From Zoogloea sp. 1C4 (GTDB lineage Bacteria > Pseudomonadota > Gammaproteobacteria > Burkholderiales > Rhodocyclaceae): 64,000 nt of DNA. A model generated the notes under the pieces. The model was not told the origin of the DNA and searched no databases. It saw only the letters and a list, made by a program, of their open reading frames with translations. This document shows positions 17,141-27,600 of this stretch, one piece after another. The position numbers and the translations under genes are program-made. Where the stretch lies: assembly GCF_009469605.1 (NCBI RefSeq), contig NZ_SSXU01000014.1, forward strand, positions 1 to 64,000, written 5' to 3'. The stretch's first letter is position 1, and every line of letters begins with the position of its first letter.

Positions 17141-17518
17141 TCAGGCGGGCAGCAGCACCGCTTCCTTCGGGTTGGGGCCGTATTCGTTGGTGCCCGGCTG
17201 GCTGTCCTTAACCATGAAGAACAGCATGATCAACGGGCCGACCAGCGGAATCAGCGTGATCAGCATCCACCAGCCCGACTTGCCGGTATCGTGCAGCCGA
17301 CGCACCGACAGGGCGAGGCTCGGGACGAACACGACCAGGGTGTAGAGGCCCGACACCACGTCGGTCAGCCCGCCCTCCCTGCCGCCGACCAGCCCCGCCA
17401 GCATGCCCAGCCCCAGGGCGATCAGCAGGTTGAAGAGGGTGAACATCCAGTATTCCTTGCGCGGCGAACGCCCCTTGAACTCGGCGAACTTGCGGAAAGC
17501 CAGCAGATACCACTCCAT
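17141..17518 (-). CDS. DUF805 family inner-membrane protein
   Basis: 125 aa, four hydrophobic helices. The opening M-E-W-Y-L-L-A-F-R-K-F-A-E-F-K-G-R-S-P-R-K-E-Y-W and V-R-R-L-H-D-T-G-K-S-G-W-W are the DUF805 (YhaH/YhaI) signatures. Function unknown. Convergent with guaD, 6 nt between stops. Confidence 0.9.
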   Translation of the reverse strand: MEWYLLAFRKFAEFKGRSPRKEYWMFTLFNLLIALGLGMLAGLVGGREGGLTDVVSGLYTLVVFVPSLALSVRRLHDTGKSGWWMLITLIPLVGPLIMLFFMVKDSQPGTNEYGPNPKEAVLLPA

Positions 17519-17667
17519 CCTGTCACCTCATGCATGAAAACGGGCGGATTGCCCCTGAACGACGATAGCATGCGCCGCGCCGCCGGTGCTCGATCCGGGC
17601 GCGGCCAGCCCCTTCACAGCGGGCGGCAAGCAGACTACCTTCCGGGTTTGCCCGCCGCCTCGCCCCC

Positions 17668-18891
17668 ATGCCGCCGTATCTCCGCGCCCTCGCCTCCCGC
17701 AACTACCGCATCTACTTCGCCGGCCAGCTGGTGTCCCTCGCCGGCACCTGGATGCAGCAGATCGCCATGGTGTGGCTGGCCTACCGGCTCACCGGATCGG
17801 CCTTCGTGCTGGGGGCGGTGGGCTTTGCCAGCCAGATCCCGATCCTCGTGCTGGGCGCCTTCGGCGGGGTGATGACCGACCGCTTCGACCGGCGCCGGCT
17901 GCTCCTCGTCACCCAGGCCCTGTCGATGGCCCAGGCGCTGCTGCTGGCGCTGCTGGCCTGGCAGAACGCCGCCACGCCGGCCCACCTCATCATGCTGGCC
18001 TTCGGGCTGGGCTGCATCAACGCGCTGGACGTGCCGGCCCGCCAGTCCATCGTGGTGCAGCTGGTGCATAGCCGCGACGACCTGCCCAACGCCATCGCCC
18101 TCAACTCATTCATGATGCACGCCACCCGCTTCGTCGGCCCGGCCCTGGCCGGCTGGGTGGTGGCCACCACCGGCGAGGCCCTGTGCTTCCTGCTCAATGC
18201 CGCATCGTATCTGGCGGTGCTGCTGGCCCTGCTGGCGATCCGCCTGCCGGCCGGCACCGGCACGCGTCCGTCCGCCCCGCCGCTGCAGGCCCTGAAGGAA
18301 GGCCTCGCCTACTGCACCGGCAACCGGGCGATCCGCTCGTCGCTGCTGCTGGTCGCCAGCCTGAGCCTGCTCGCCACGCCCTACGCGGTGCTGATGCCGC
18401 TGTTTGCGAAGGAGATCTTCGGCGGCGACGCCCGCCTGTTCGGCCTGCTGATGGGCTGCGCCGGCGCCGGGGCGCTGTCGGGCGCGGTGCTGCTGGCGAG
18501 TCGCACCGACACCGCCGGCCTCACCGCCCTGGTGGGGCGCGCCGCGCCGGCGGCCGGCGTGGCGCTGGCCGGTTTCGCGCTTTCCGGCAGCCTGTGGCTC
18601 AGCGTACCGATTCTGCTGGTGCTGGGCTTTTCGATCCTGCTGTGCGTGGCGGGCAGCAACACCCTGATCCAGACCGCCGTGAACAACGACTTCCGCGGCC
18701 GGGTGATGGCGCTGTTCACGATGGCCTTCCTGGGCCTCGCGCCCATCGGCAGCTTCGTCGTGGGCAGCGCCGCCCACGCCTTCGGGGTGCGCCCGACGCT
18801 GGTGGTGTGCGGGCTGGCGAGCTGCGTGGCCGGGCTCATCTACCGGCGCAGCCAGCGGGCCACTCAGGGGGCCGCCGAGGTGGCCACTTAG
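17668..18891 (+). CDS. MFS transporter (EntS-like exporter family)
   Basis: 407 aa with 10-12 hydrophobic segments. It starts L-R-A-L-A-S-R-N-Y-R-I-Y-F-A-G-Q-L-V-S-L and has the MFS loop motif G-G-V-M-T-D-R-F-D-R-R-R after helix 2. This is typical of the MFS_3/EntS group, often drug or siderophore exporters. Substrate not deducible. Its stop overlaps the end of the convergent gene by 4 nt. Confidence 0.88.
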   Translation: MPPYLRALASRNYRIYFAGQLVSLAGTWMQQIAMVWLAYRLTGSAFVLGAVGFASQIPILVLGAFGGVMTDRFDRRRLLLVTQALSMAQALLLALLAWQNAATPAHLIMLAFGLGCINALDVPARQSIVVQLVHSRDDLPNAIALNSFMMHATRFVGPALAGWVVATTGEALCFLLNAASYLAVLLALLAIRLPAGTGTRPSAPPLQALKEGLAYCTGNRAIRSSLLLVASLSLLATPYAVLMPLFAKEIFGGDARLFGLLMGCAGAGALSGAVLLASRTDTAGLTALVGRAAPAAGVALAGFALSGSLWLSVPILLVLGFSILLCVAGSNTLIQTAVNNDFRGRVMALFTMAFLGLAPIGSFVVGSAAHAFGVRPTLVVCGLASCVAGLIYRRSQRATQGAAEVAT

Positions 18892-19430
18892 GCGGCCGCG
18901 TCGCCGCCCTTGGCCTCGCGCAGCTCATCCTCGTCGAGGAGCGAGGTGTCACCCTCATCCGGCAGCAGCGTCATCACGTTCGGGCCCCGCCAGGAGCCTG
19001 CCTCGCGCAGCACGGGCAGCTCCTTCAGCCCGGGCCGCACGTGTTCGAGCCAGAGCACCCCCATCAGGCAGGCGTCATGGGCTTCGCTGAGCAGATCGCG
19101 CAGGTTGCTCTCGCCACGCTCGACCAGCGCCCGCAGCCGCACCACGAAGGGCCGCAGCTGGGCCACGCTCAACATGTGGCCGCGGATCTCGTCGATGTCC
19201 ACCTCGTCGTCGTTCTCGAAAACCAGCCGCTCGCGCTTGATGACCTCGGCCGCCTTCTGGATGAAGACTTCGTCGCGCGGGTAGAAGGGCGTGCCTTCGG
19301 GAAGTTCGGTCTCGTCGTAGTCGTCGAGGATCGCGAACTTTTCTTCGAGGATGGCCACTGCGCGCTCGATGGCCTGCAGATCGCTCTGGCTGAAGTCGAA
19401 GGTGGAACGGTAATCGTAGTCGTCGTTCAT
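18888..19430 (-). CDS. Conserved-looking acidic protein of unknown function
   Basis: 180 aa, strongly acidic, with no signal peptide or membrane segment. It starts M-N-D-D-Y-D-Y-R-S-T-F-D-F-S and ends in an acidic, Ala-rich tail. The middle is helical (D-E-I-R-G-H-M-L-S-V-A-Q-L-R-P-F). I do not recognise a family. Codon use matches neighbours and it fills the space exactly to the MFS gene end, so it is likely real. Confidence 0.7.
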   Translation of the reverse strand: MNDDYDYRSTFDFSQSDLQAIERAVAILEEKFAILDDYDETELPEGTPFYPRDEVFIQKAAEVIKRERLVFENDDEVDIDEIRGHMLSVAQLRPFVVRLRALVERGESNLRDLLSEAHDACLMGVLWLEHVRPGLKELPVLREAGSWRGPNVMTLLPDEGDTSLLDEDELREAKGGDAAA

Positions 19431-19682
19431 GGCGGGTTCCTGCAGGAAACGGGGGCATAGAACGCCGGAATTCTAGGCCGAAAATCGCCATTTGCATAAT
19501 CCGGAATCCACCACCGACGCGGCAGGCCGCCATCCACGGGGCCGCGGGCAAGACCCCACAACGGCTAATCCGGAGCCCGCTCAGCCGTGCAACCACTCAC
19601 GAACCGGCCACAAAGCCCCTTGCCGCCCTGTCGGCGCCCCGCTTATCGTCTAGTACCAACAACAATAATCCCGGGGAGCCCA

Positions 19683-21059
19683 ATGCCTTCCACCTCCCGC
19701 CTGGCCGCACAGACCTGGCTACTCCTCAGCGAGAAAACCCCCGAGCGCATCCGGGCCGTCGTGGCCCGACTCATCCAGCAACACAAGACCACGCTCGCCA
19801 CCACCTTCTACACCTTCATGCTCGACGATGCGGCGGCGCGGCCCTTCCTGTCCCTTGCCGCCGTCGAAGCCCGCCTCAAGCCCGGCCTGCAGCGCTGGAT
19901 GGAGATGCTGTTCTGCCATTCGAGCCAGGAAGAGCTCACCGCCGCCCTGGCGATGCAGCGCCACGTGGGCGAAGTCCATGCCCGCGCCCAGATCCCGGTG
20001 GGGCTGGTGGCCAAGGGCCTGCGCCTGCTCAAGCACGACATCAACGCCCTGCTGATCGAGACATCCCTCCAGCGGATCGACCTCGTCCGCGCCGTGGTGT
20101 ATGTGGATGCCCTGATCGACGTGGCCTTCGAGGAGATGAGTACCGCCTTCGTGATGTTCTCGGAGCGCGGCGCCCGCACCGACGAGGCCTTCCGCATGTC
20201 GGTGGCCGGACACGACCTGGCGCTGGAGCGGGAGAAGCAGTCGGTCGCGCTCCTCGAATGGGAAGCGCGCTTCTACCGCATGCTCGCCTCGGGCAACCTG
20301 GCCGAAGAGATGCCCAACCTGCAGGAATCCGAGTTCGGCCTGTGGCTGCACCACAAGGCGCCGATGCTCTTCGACGACTCCCGCGAGCTGCACCTCATCA
20401 CCGAATGCGTCGAGCGGGTGGATGACGCCCTGTTCCCTCAGCTCGCCCTCGGCCGCGACCGGGACATGCAGTCCGACGCCAATCGCGACCTGGCCCGGGC
20501 GGTGCTCAGGCAGCTGGACGAGATCAAGTTCCTGCTGCGGGCGATGTTCGACCGGCTGGTGGATCTGGAAGTCGGCCGCGACGTGCTGACCCAGCTCTTC
20601 AACCGGCGCTTCCTGCCCTCGGTGCTCAAGCGCGAGATCACCCTGTCGCGCCAGCGCGGGCGCAGCTTCTGCGTGCTGATGCTCGACATCGACCACTTCA
20701 AGCGGGTCAATGACGCCCACGGCCACGAGGCCGGCGACCGGGTGCTCCAGCACGTGGCCAGCCAGATCGTGAACCTCGTGCGCAGCGGCGACTTCGTGTT
20801 CCGCTACGGGGGCGAGGAGTTCCTGGCGGTGGTGGCGGCGGTGGATCAGGAGCGCGCCCTCGCCGTCGCCGAGAAGATCCGCCAGCAGATCGAGGCGGCC
20901 GCCATCCCGCTCTCCGGCGGCCAGTCGGTACGCGTCACCACCAGCATCGGCATCGCCGAGGACAACGGCCACCCGGATTACCAGCGCCTCATCGAGCGCG
21001 CCGACAAGGCGCTCTACGCCGCCAAGGAAGGGGGGCGGAACCGCGTGGTGGTGGCCTGA
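19683..21059 (+). CDS. Globin-coupled diguanylate cyclase (DosC-like oxygen sensor)
   Basis: 458 aa. Residues 10-155 are a globin-coupled sensor; His99 in V-G-E-V-H-A-R-A-Q-I-P is placed like the proximal heme His of E. coli DosC. A helical middle region (160-295) links to a GGDEF domain with G-G-E-E-F at 376-380 and an inhibitory I-site R-S-G-D at 367-370, so the cyclase should be active and product-inhibited. It would make c-di-GMP in response to oxygen. GGGGAG sits just before the ATG. Stand-alone gene; c-di-GMP output could reach the polysaccharide genes downstream, but this is inference. Confidence 0.93.
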   Translation: MPSTSRLAAQTWLLLSEKTPERIRAVVARLIQQHKTTLATTFYTFMLDDAAARPFLSLAAVEARLKPGLQRWMEMLFCHSSQEELTAALAMQRHVGEVHARAQIPVGLVAKGLRLLKHDINALLIETSLQRIDLVRAVVYVDALIDVAFEEMSTAFVMFSERGARTDEAFRMSVAGHDLALEREKQSVALLEWEARFYRMLASGNLAEEMPNLQESEFGLWLHHKAPMLFDDSRELHLITECVERVDDALFPQLALGRDRDMQSDANRDLARAVLRQLDEIKFLLRAMFDRLVDLEVGRDVLTQLFNRRFLPSVLKREITLSRQRGRSFCVLMLDIDHFKRVNDAHGHEAGDRVLQHVASQIVNLVRSGDFVFRYGGEEFLAVVAAVDQERALAVAEKIRQQIEAAAIPLSGGQSVRVTTSIGIAEDNGHPDYQRLIERADKALYAAKEGGRNRVVVA

Positions 21060-21115
21060 TATCATTCGGGCCTTCCCCCTTTTCGCGCCCCGCGGGCCTC
21101 GGGCCCGCCCCCGCC

Positions 21116-23020
21116 ATGACCGAAAGCCCCGGCCTTCGCGTGCTGTCGCTCATCCCCCCGATGACGCAGCTCAACACGCCCTACCCGTCCACCGCCTACC
21201 TCACCGGCTTCCTGCGCGCGCGGGGCGTGGACGCGCGGCAGGACGACCTGGCCCTCAAGCTGGTGCTCGAACTCTTCTCCCCGGCCGGCCTCGACGCCCT
21301 GCGGGAGCGCACCCGGGCGATGCCCGCCAAGAAGCGCCCGCCCGCGCTGCAATCCTTCGACGCCCAGTTCGACCGCTACCTCGCCACCGTCGGCGCGGTG
21401 CTGGGCTTTCTGCAGGGGCGCGACCCGACCCTCGCCCACCGCATCGCCAGCCGCGCGTTTCTGCCCGAAGGCCCGCGCTTCGCGTCGCTGGACGCCTACT
21501 ACGACCCGGACGGCGGCGATCCCCTCGCCTGGGCCTTCGGCGCCCTCGGCGTGCAAGATAAAGCCCGGCACCTGGCCACCCTCTACCTCAACGACCTCGC
21601 CGACGTGCTGCGCGAAGCCGCCGACCCGCGCTTCGAGTTCGTCCGTTACGCCGAATCCCTGGCGATGGCCCAGCCCACCTTCGCGCCCCTGGCCGCCGCG
21701 CTGGCCGCGCCGCCCACGCTGGTGGACGAAACCCTCGCCCGCCTCGCGCTGGATGCCGTCGCCCGCCACGCACCGCGCGTCGTGCTGCTGTCGGTGCCCT
21801 TCCCTGGCTCGGTGTACGCCGCCTTCCGCATCGCCCAGACCATCAAGGCCCACGACCCGTCCATCGTCACCGTGCTGGGCGGCGGCTTCGTGAATACCGA
21901 GCTGCGCGAGCTCACCGAACCCCGGGTGTTCGACTATTTCGACTTCGTCACCCTCGACGACGGCGAGCGCCCGCTGCTGGCGCTGCTCGAACACCTCGAC
22001 GGCAAGCGCGGCAAGTCGCGGCTGGTGCGCACCTACGTGCGTGAAGACGGCCAGGTGCGCTACATCAACCTCGCCGAGCCCGACATCCCCTTCGCCGAGG
22101 TCGGCACGCCCACCTGGGACGGCCTGCCGCTGGATGGCTACCTGTCCATCCTCGACATGCTCAACCCCATGCACCGGCTGTGGTCCGACGGGCGCTGGAA
22201 CAAGCTCACCGTGGCCCACGGCTGCTACTGGAAGAAGTGCAGCTTCTGCGACGTGAGCCTCGACTACATCGGCCGCTACGACGCCGCCAGCGCCGAAGTC
22301 CTCGTCGATCGCATCGAGGCCGTGGTGGCCGAAACCGGGCAGACCGGCTTCCACTTCGTGGACGAAGCCGCCCCGCCCAAGATGCTCAAGGCCCTGGCCG
22401 ACGAGCTCGCCCGGCGCAAGCGCAGCATCAGCTGGTGGGGCAACATCCGCTTCGAGAAGTCCTTCACCCCGGAACTGTGCCAGCAGCTCGCCGACAGCGG
22501 CTGCATCGCCATCTCCGGCGGGCTGGAGGTCGCCTCCGACCGCCTGCTCACGCTGATGAAGAAAGGCGTCTCGGTGGATCAGGTGGCGCGCGTCACCAAG
22601 GGTTTCTCCGACGCCGGCATCCTGGTGCACGCCTACCTGATGTACGGCTTCCCCACTCAAACGGTGCAGGACACGGTGGACGCGCTGGAGTACGTCCGCC
22701 AGCTCTTCGACGCCGGCTGCATCCAGTCCGGCTTCTTCCACCGCTTCGTGTGCACCGTGCACTCGCCGGTGGGCCAGCACCCGGACGAATACGGCATCAA
22801 GCTCAAGCCCCTGCCGCCCATCAGCTTCGCCAAGAACGACGTGGGCTTCATCGACCCCACCGGCGTGGACCACGACGCCCTCGGCGTGGCCCTCAACAAG
22901 GCCCTCTACAACTACATGCACGGCATCGGCCTCGACGAGGACGTGCGTCGCTGGTTCGACACCAAGGTGCCCAAACCCCGCGTCCCCCGCAACTTCATCG
23001 CCCGCGCGCTGGGCTATTGA
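21116..23020 (+). CDS. Radical SAM protein with B12-binding-like N-terminal domain
   Basis: 634 aa. The N-terminal half (to about 300) has the layout of a cobalamin-binding Rossmann domain (V-T-V-L-G-G-G-F-V-N, F-V-T-L-D-D-G-E), but I see no D-x-H-x-x-G cobalamin motif. The radical SAM cluster is C370-x4-C375-x2-C378 (H-G-C-Y-W-K-K-C-S-F-C-D), one residue longer than the usual C-x3-C-x2-C. F-H-F-V-D-E-A-A-P-P and I-S-G-G-L-E-V-A-S-D fit the TIM barrel. The substrate is unknown. The gene is followed after 15 nt by a small unknown ORF, likely co-transcribed. Confidence 0.85.
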   Translation: MTESPGLRVLSLIPPMTQLNTPYPSTAYLTGFLRARGVDARQDDLALKLVLELFSPAGLDALRERTRAMPAKKRPPALQSFDAQFDRYLATVGAVLGFLQGRDPTLAHRIASRAFLPEGPRFASLDAYYDPDGGDPLAWAFGALGVQDKARHLATLYLNDLADVLREAADPRFEFVRYAESLAMAQPTFAPLAAALAAPPTLVDETLARLALDAVARHAPRVVLLSVPFPGSVYAAFRIAQTIKAHDPSIVTVLGGGFVNTELRELTEPRVFDYFDFVTLDDGERPLLALLEHLDGKRGKSRLVRTYVREDGQVRYINLAEPDIPFAEVGTPTWDGLPLDGYLSILDMLNPMHRLWSDGRWNKLTVAHGCYWKKCSFCDVSLDYIGRYDAASAEVLVDRIEAVVAETGQTGFHFVDEAAPPKMLKALADELARRKRSISWWGNIRFEKSFTPELCQQLADSGCIAISGGLEVASDRLLTLMKKGVSVDQVARVTKGFSDAGILVHAYLMYGFPTQTVQDTVDALEYVRQLFDAGCIQSGFFHRFVCTVHSPVGQHPDEYGIKLKPLPPISFAKNDVGFIDPTGVDHDALGVALNKALYNYMHGIGLDEDVRRWFDTKVPKPRVPRNFIARALGY

Positions 23021-23035
23021 TCCACTGCAATCGCC

Positions 23036-23344
23036 ATGAAAATCAACCTCATCCCCCTCGGCACGCGCTTCGAATACGAAGGCGATATCTACACCAAGAC
23101 CGGCCCGATGACCGCCGCCTCCGAGAAAGGCGGCCAGCGCATGATCCCGCGCTACGCGGTGCTGCGCCCCGTCGGCGAGATTCCGCCCGCGCCGCCCGCC
23201 GCCCCGGGCCGGCAGGTGGACGCCGACAAGGTCCGCGCCGCCTTCGATGCCTACCACGCCGTGGCCCTGCGCCTCGCCGACGACTTTGCCCGGCCGGAAC
23301 TCGAAGCCGCCCGTCAGACCTTCCTGGCAACGCTCGACGCCTGA
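23036..23344 (+). CDS. Small protein of unknown function paired with the radical SAM gene
   Basis: 102 aa, soluble, no Cys. The N-terminal 45 residues look beta-rich (M-K-I-N-L-I-P-L-G-T-R-F-E-Y-E-G-D-I-Y). A Pro/Ala linker leads to a C-terminal helix (D-K-V-R-A-A-F-D-A-Y-H-A-V-A-L-R). I do not recognise it. The lack of Cys or a leader-core pattern argues against a peptide natural-product precursor. Confidence 0.65.
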   Translation: MKINLIPLGTRFEYEGDIYTKTGPMTAASEKGGQRMIPRYAVLRPVGEIPPAPPAAPGRQVDADKVRAAFDAYHAVALRLADDFARPELEAARQTFLATLDA

Positions 23345-24156
23345 GGAAAGGCGCGGCGCACCCGAGCCGACCAGCCCCACGCCCATCCAGAGAAGATCGG
23401 CGCCCCGGCCCCCGACCGCCCTTGCCCTCGCCACCCCTGGCGAAGCCCTCGACACGACCGGCATGGCCGACTCGCCCCCCGCCCGGTGCTCCCGACCAGC
23501 CCGGAGCCCGTCGCGACCACCCCGGATCTCCTCGCGAGAAGCTCGGCGAGTGTCGTGCCCTGTCCCGGCGTCTCTCGCGAGCACCTCGCGGATAGACCAC
23601 CCCTGTCCCGCCGACACACCCTGCCTGTCGGCGAGCTCCTCGCGAGGAGCAAAAAGCTGCTCGCGAGGAGCTCCGGGACAGGGGCCGCCTATCCGGAAGA
23701 CAGACCCGAGCAGCCCGGAGACAGGCCCCGCCTATCCCGCAGGTCCAACCGAGGGCTTCCGCCATAGGCCCGACCACCTCGAAGGTAGGCCGGACTATCT
23801 CCGAGGTACTCGCGACCACCTCGCCGGTGGTCGGGCGCAGCGCGCCGGTGGTCACGAGCACCTGCCCGGGCGCGGCGACCACCGCAAACCCTCCCCGACG
23901 CCCTTCCAAGCTCGTCCGCAGCACCCGATGCATGGGCGCGCCGGGCCGGCCGTCCGGCGCGGCAGGCCCGACGGGGGTCAGCCCTTTTACCTTGCCTCCC
24001 TCCTGCCCGCCCCCCCTTGATGCGATAATCCGCCCTTTCCCACGATCGGCGTGCCGGCCTGCGGCTGCCGTTTGCGCTCATGCACGTTTTACTGCCGGAC
24101 CATCCCGCCCGTCGCGCCGCCCCCATCGGCGCCGCCCTGCGCCCGAAGGCCGCCCG
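23345..24156. repeat. 812-nt intergenic stretch with a degenerate 21-bp tandem repeat array (about 23500-23891)
   Basis: From 23724 the units run in exact 21-bp register: 23724-23744, 23745-23765, 23766-23786, 23787-23807, 23808-23828, 23829-23849 and 23850-23870; several end in AGGT or CCGGT. Further left CTCGCGAGGAGC recurs exactly 21 bp apart (23639 and 23660), with related CTCGCGAG copies at 23531 and 23574. Many units are palindromic, for example GACCACC-TCGCC-GGTGGTC at 23814-23832 and CTCCTCGCGAGGAG. Occasional 1-3 bp slips occur. Long open frames here exist only because of high GC. The flanks (23345-23499, 23892-24156) show nothing recognisable apart from the leader of the next operon. 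Confidence 0.75.
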
Positions 24157-24815
24157 ATGACGATGGACATCTCCAGCACCAGCGGCCGGGTTCGCGCCTG
24201 GTTCGACATGCACCTGGTGGACCACGGGGCGATCCGCGCCATCTACAACAACTTCTACGACCTGGGCGGCGGCATGTACCGCTCCAGCCAGCCCAGCCCG
24301 GCGCAGATCCGCAAGTACGCCCGCAAGTACGGCCTCAAGAGCATCATCAACCTGCGCGGCGCCCACGGCTACGGCTCCTACGCCCTCGAAAAGGAAGCCT
24401 GCGACGAGGCCGGCATCGCGCTCTACGACGTGAAGCTCTACTCCCGCACGCCGCCGGAGATCGAGGAAGTCCATGCCATGGACGAGCTCTTCAAGCAGAT
24501 CGAATACCCGGCCCTGCTCCACTGCAAGTCCGGCGCCGACCGGGCCGGCCTGGGCGCCGCGCTGTACCGCATCCTGCACCTGGGCCATCCGGTCGAGAAC
24601 GCCATGAGCGAGCTCGGCTGGAAATACGGCCACTTCAAGCAGGCCAAGACCGGCGTGCTGGATTTCTTCTTCGCCACCTACGTGGCCCGCAACGCCCAGT
24701 CGCCGATCAGCTTCCTCGAGTGGGTGGACACCGAATACAACCGGCTCGAACTGCACTCGCGCTTCCACGAGGAAGGCTGGGCCAGCCTGATCGTCGATAA
24801 GGTCCTGCACCGGGA

Positions 24816-24819
<4 letters not shown>
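24157..24819 (+). CDS. Tyrosine/dual-specificity phosphatase-family protein
   Basis: 220 aa. The signature loop L-H-C-K-S-G-A-D-R-A-G has the C-x5-R motif (C123, R129) of cysteine phosphatases. The upstream Y-R-S-S-Q-P-S-P-A-Q-I and S-I-I-N-L-R-G-A match bacterial DSP-like proteins. No signal peptide. It overlaps msbA by 4 nt, so it belongs to the LPS/polysaccharide operon and may act on a lipid-linked or sugar phosphate, or regulate the pathway. Substrate inferred only from context. Confidence 0.85.
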
Positions 24820-26561
<1,742 letters not shown>

Positions 26562-26565
26562 ACCC

Positions 26566-27600
26566 ATGAGCGATCGCGTCGCCCTCTACTTCGTCGCATC
26601 GCCGCTGCAGTATCTGGCGGCGCGGCGCATCGCCGAAAACTTCGAGCCCGGCGCCCGCCAGGTGCTGGTGTGCTACAAGCGGGGCGTCACCCCGATCATC
26701 AAGCAGACCGACTGGGACGCTGCCGGCTACATGCCCTGGCCCCGCTGGGAACCCCTGCCCGGCCCCTTCGGCCGCCTGCGCCGCCAGCGCGAGAACATCC
26801 GCCTGGTGGCCGATCTGGTCGGCCGCTGCAAGGTGCTGCACATCCACAGCGCGGTGTTCGACACCGAGGCGATCAACTACTTCCTGCGCGCCCTGCCGCC
26901 CCGCTGCGGCGCCAGCGAGATGCACGCCCGCATCCTGCCCGACGGCATCATCAGCATCCGCCGCTATCCGCTCACGCTCGCCAAGCGCTTCCTCCAGTAC
27001 GTGCGCAAGCTGCGCCAGCTGGTGGCGCCCGAGCTCGATTACTGGTGCTTCTCGGGCGACCGCATCGGCTCCGACGCGCCCTTTTGCGACCGCGTCTACG
27101 TGCTGCCCGGCCTGCCCCACGAATACCCGCCCGCCAAGGCGGTGGTGCTGCCGCCGCTGGTCGAACCCGACCCGACCCGCGTTGTCGTCGACGGCGAACC
27201 CACCGCCCTGGTGATCGGCCAGCCCCTGGAAGGCGCCGGGCTGATGAAGGGCGCCGACCGGGACGCCGTCAGCGAGGAGATCCGCGCCTGGCTCGCCGGG
27301 CAGGGCATCACCCGCATCTTCTACAAGGGCCACCCGAAAGACCCGTCGCGGGAGCTCAACCAGCCGGATTACGAAGTGGTCAATCTGGACGAGCCGCTCG
27401 AAGTCCACCTCGCCCGCACGCCCTACAACGCCGTCGTCGGGGTGCGCTCCAGCGCCCTGCTGTTCGCCCGCCAGACTGCCCCGGCCAGCACGAAGGTGGT
27501 GGCCTTCGGCTGGGATCGGGTGCGCTTCAAGTCCGCCGACGAGAAGCGCCAGATGCTCGAAGCCTTCCGCACCACCGGGGTTGATGTCCATGGCGCCTGA
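26566..27600 (+). CDS. Putative sialyltransferase-like glycosyltransferase
   Basis: 344 aa, no signal peptide. Early F-V-A-S-P-L-Q-Y-L-A-A, a central L-P-D-G-I-I-S-I, then F-Y-K-G-H-P-K-D near residue 245 and V-R-S-S-A-L-L-F-A near 295. These recall the acidic-Gly, HP and Ser motifs shared by bacterial sialyltransferase families (GT52 and polysialyltransferase type). Donor and acceptor are not provable, and no CMP-sialate genes are in the window. Five nt after msbA. Confidence 0.6.
   Translation: MSDRVALYFVASPLQYLAARRIAENFEPGARQVLVCYKRGVTPIIKQTDWDAAGYMPWPRWEPLPGPFGRLRRQRENIRLVADLVGRCKVLHIHSAVFDTEAINYFLRALPPRCGASEMHARILPDGIISIRRYPLTLAKRFLQYVRKLRQLVAPELDYWCFSGDRIGSDAPFCDRVYVLPGLPHEYPPAKAVVLPPLVEPDPTRVVVDGEPTALVIGQPLEGAGLMKGADRDAVSEEIRAWLAGQGITRIFYKGHPKDPSRELNQPDYEVVNLDEPLEVHLARTPYNAVVGVRSSALLFARQTAPASTKVVAFGWDRVRFKSADEKRQMLEAFRTTGVDVHGA

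Noticed and set aside
23036-23344. RiPP precursor peptide next to the radical SAM gene
   Set aside because: 102 residues, no Cys, no leader/core pattern and no transporter or protease nearby.
23049-23933. Minus-strand open frame through the 23.5 kb repeats
   Set aside because: Arg/Gly/Ala-rich translation, overlaps two plus-strand genes' region, no family and no ribosome binding site.
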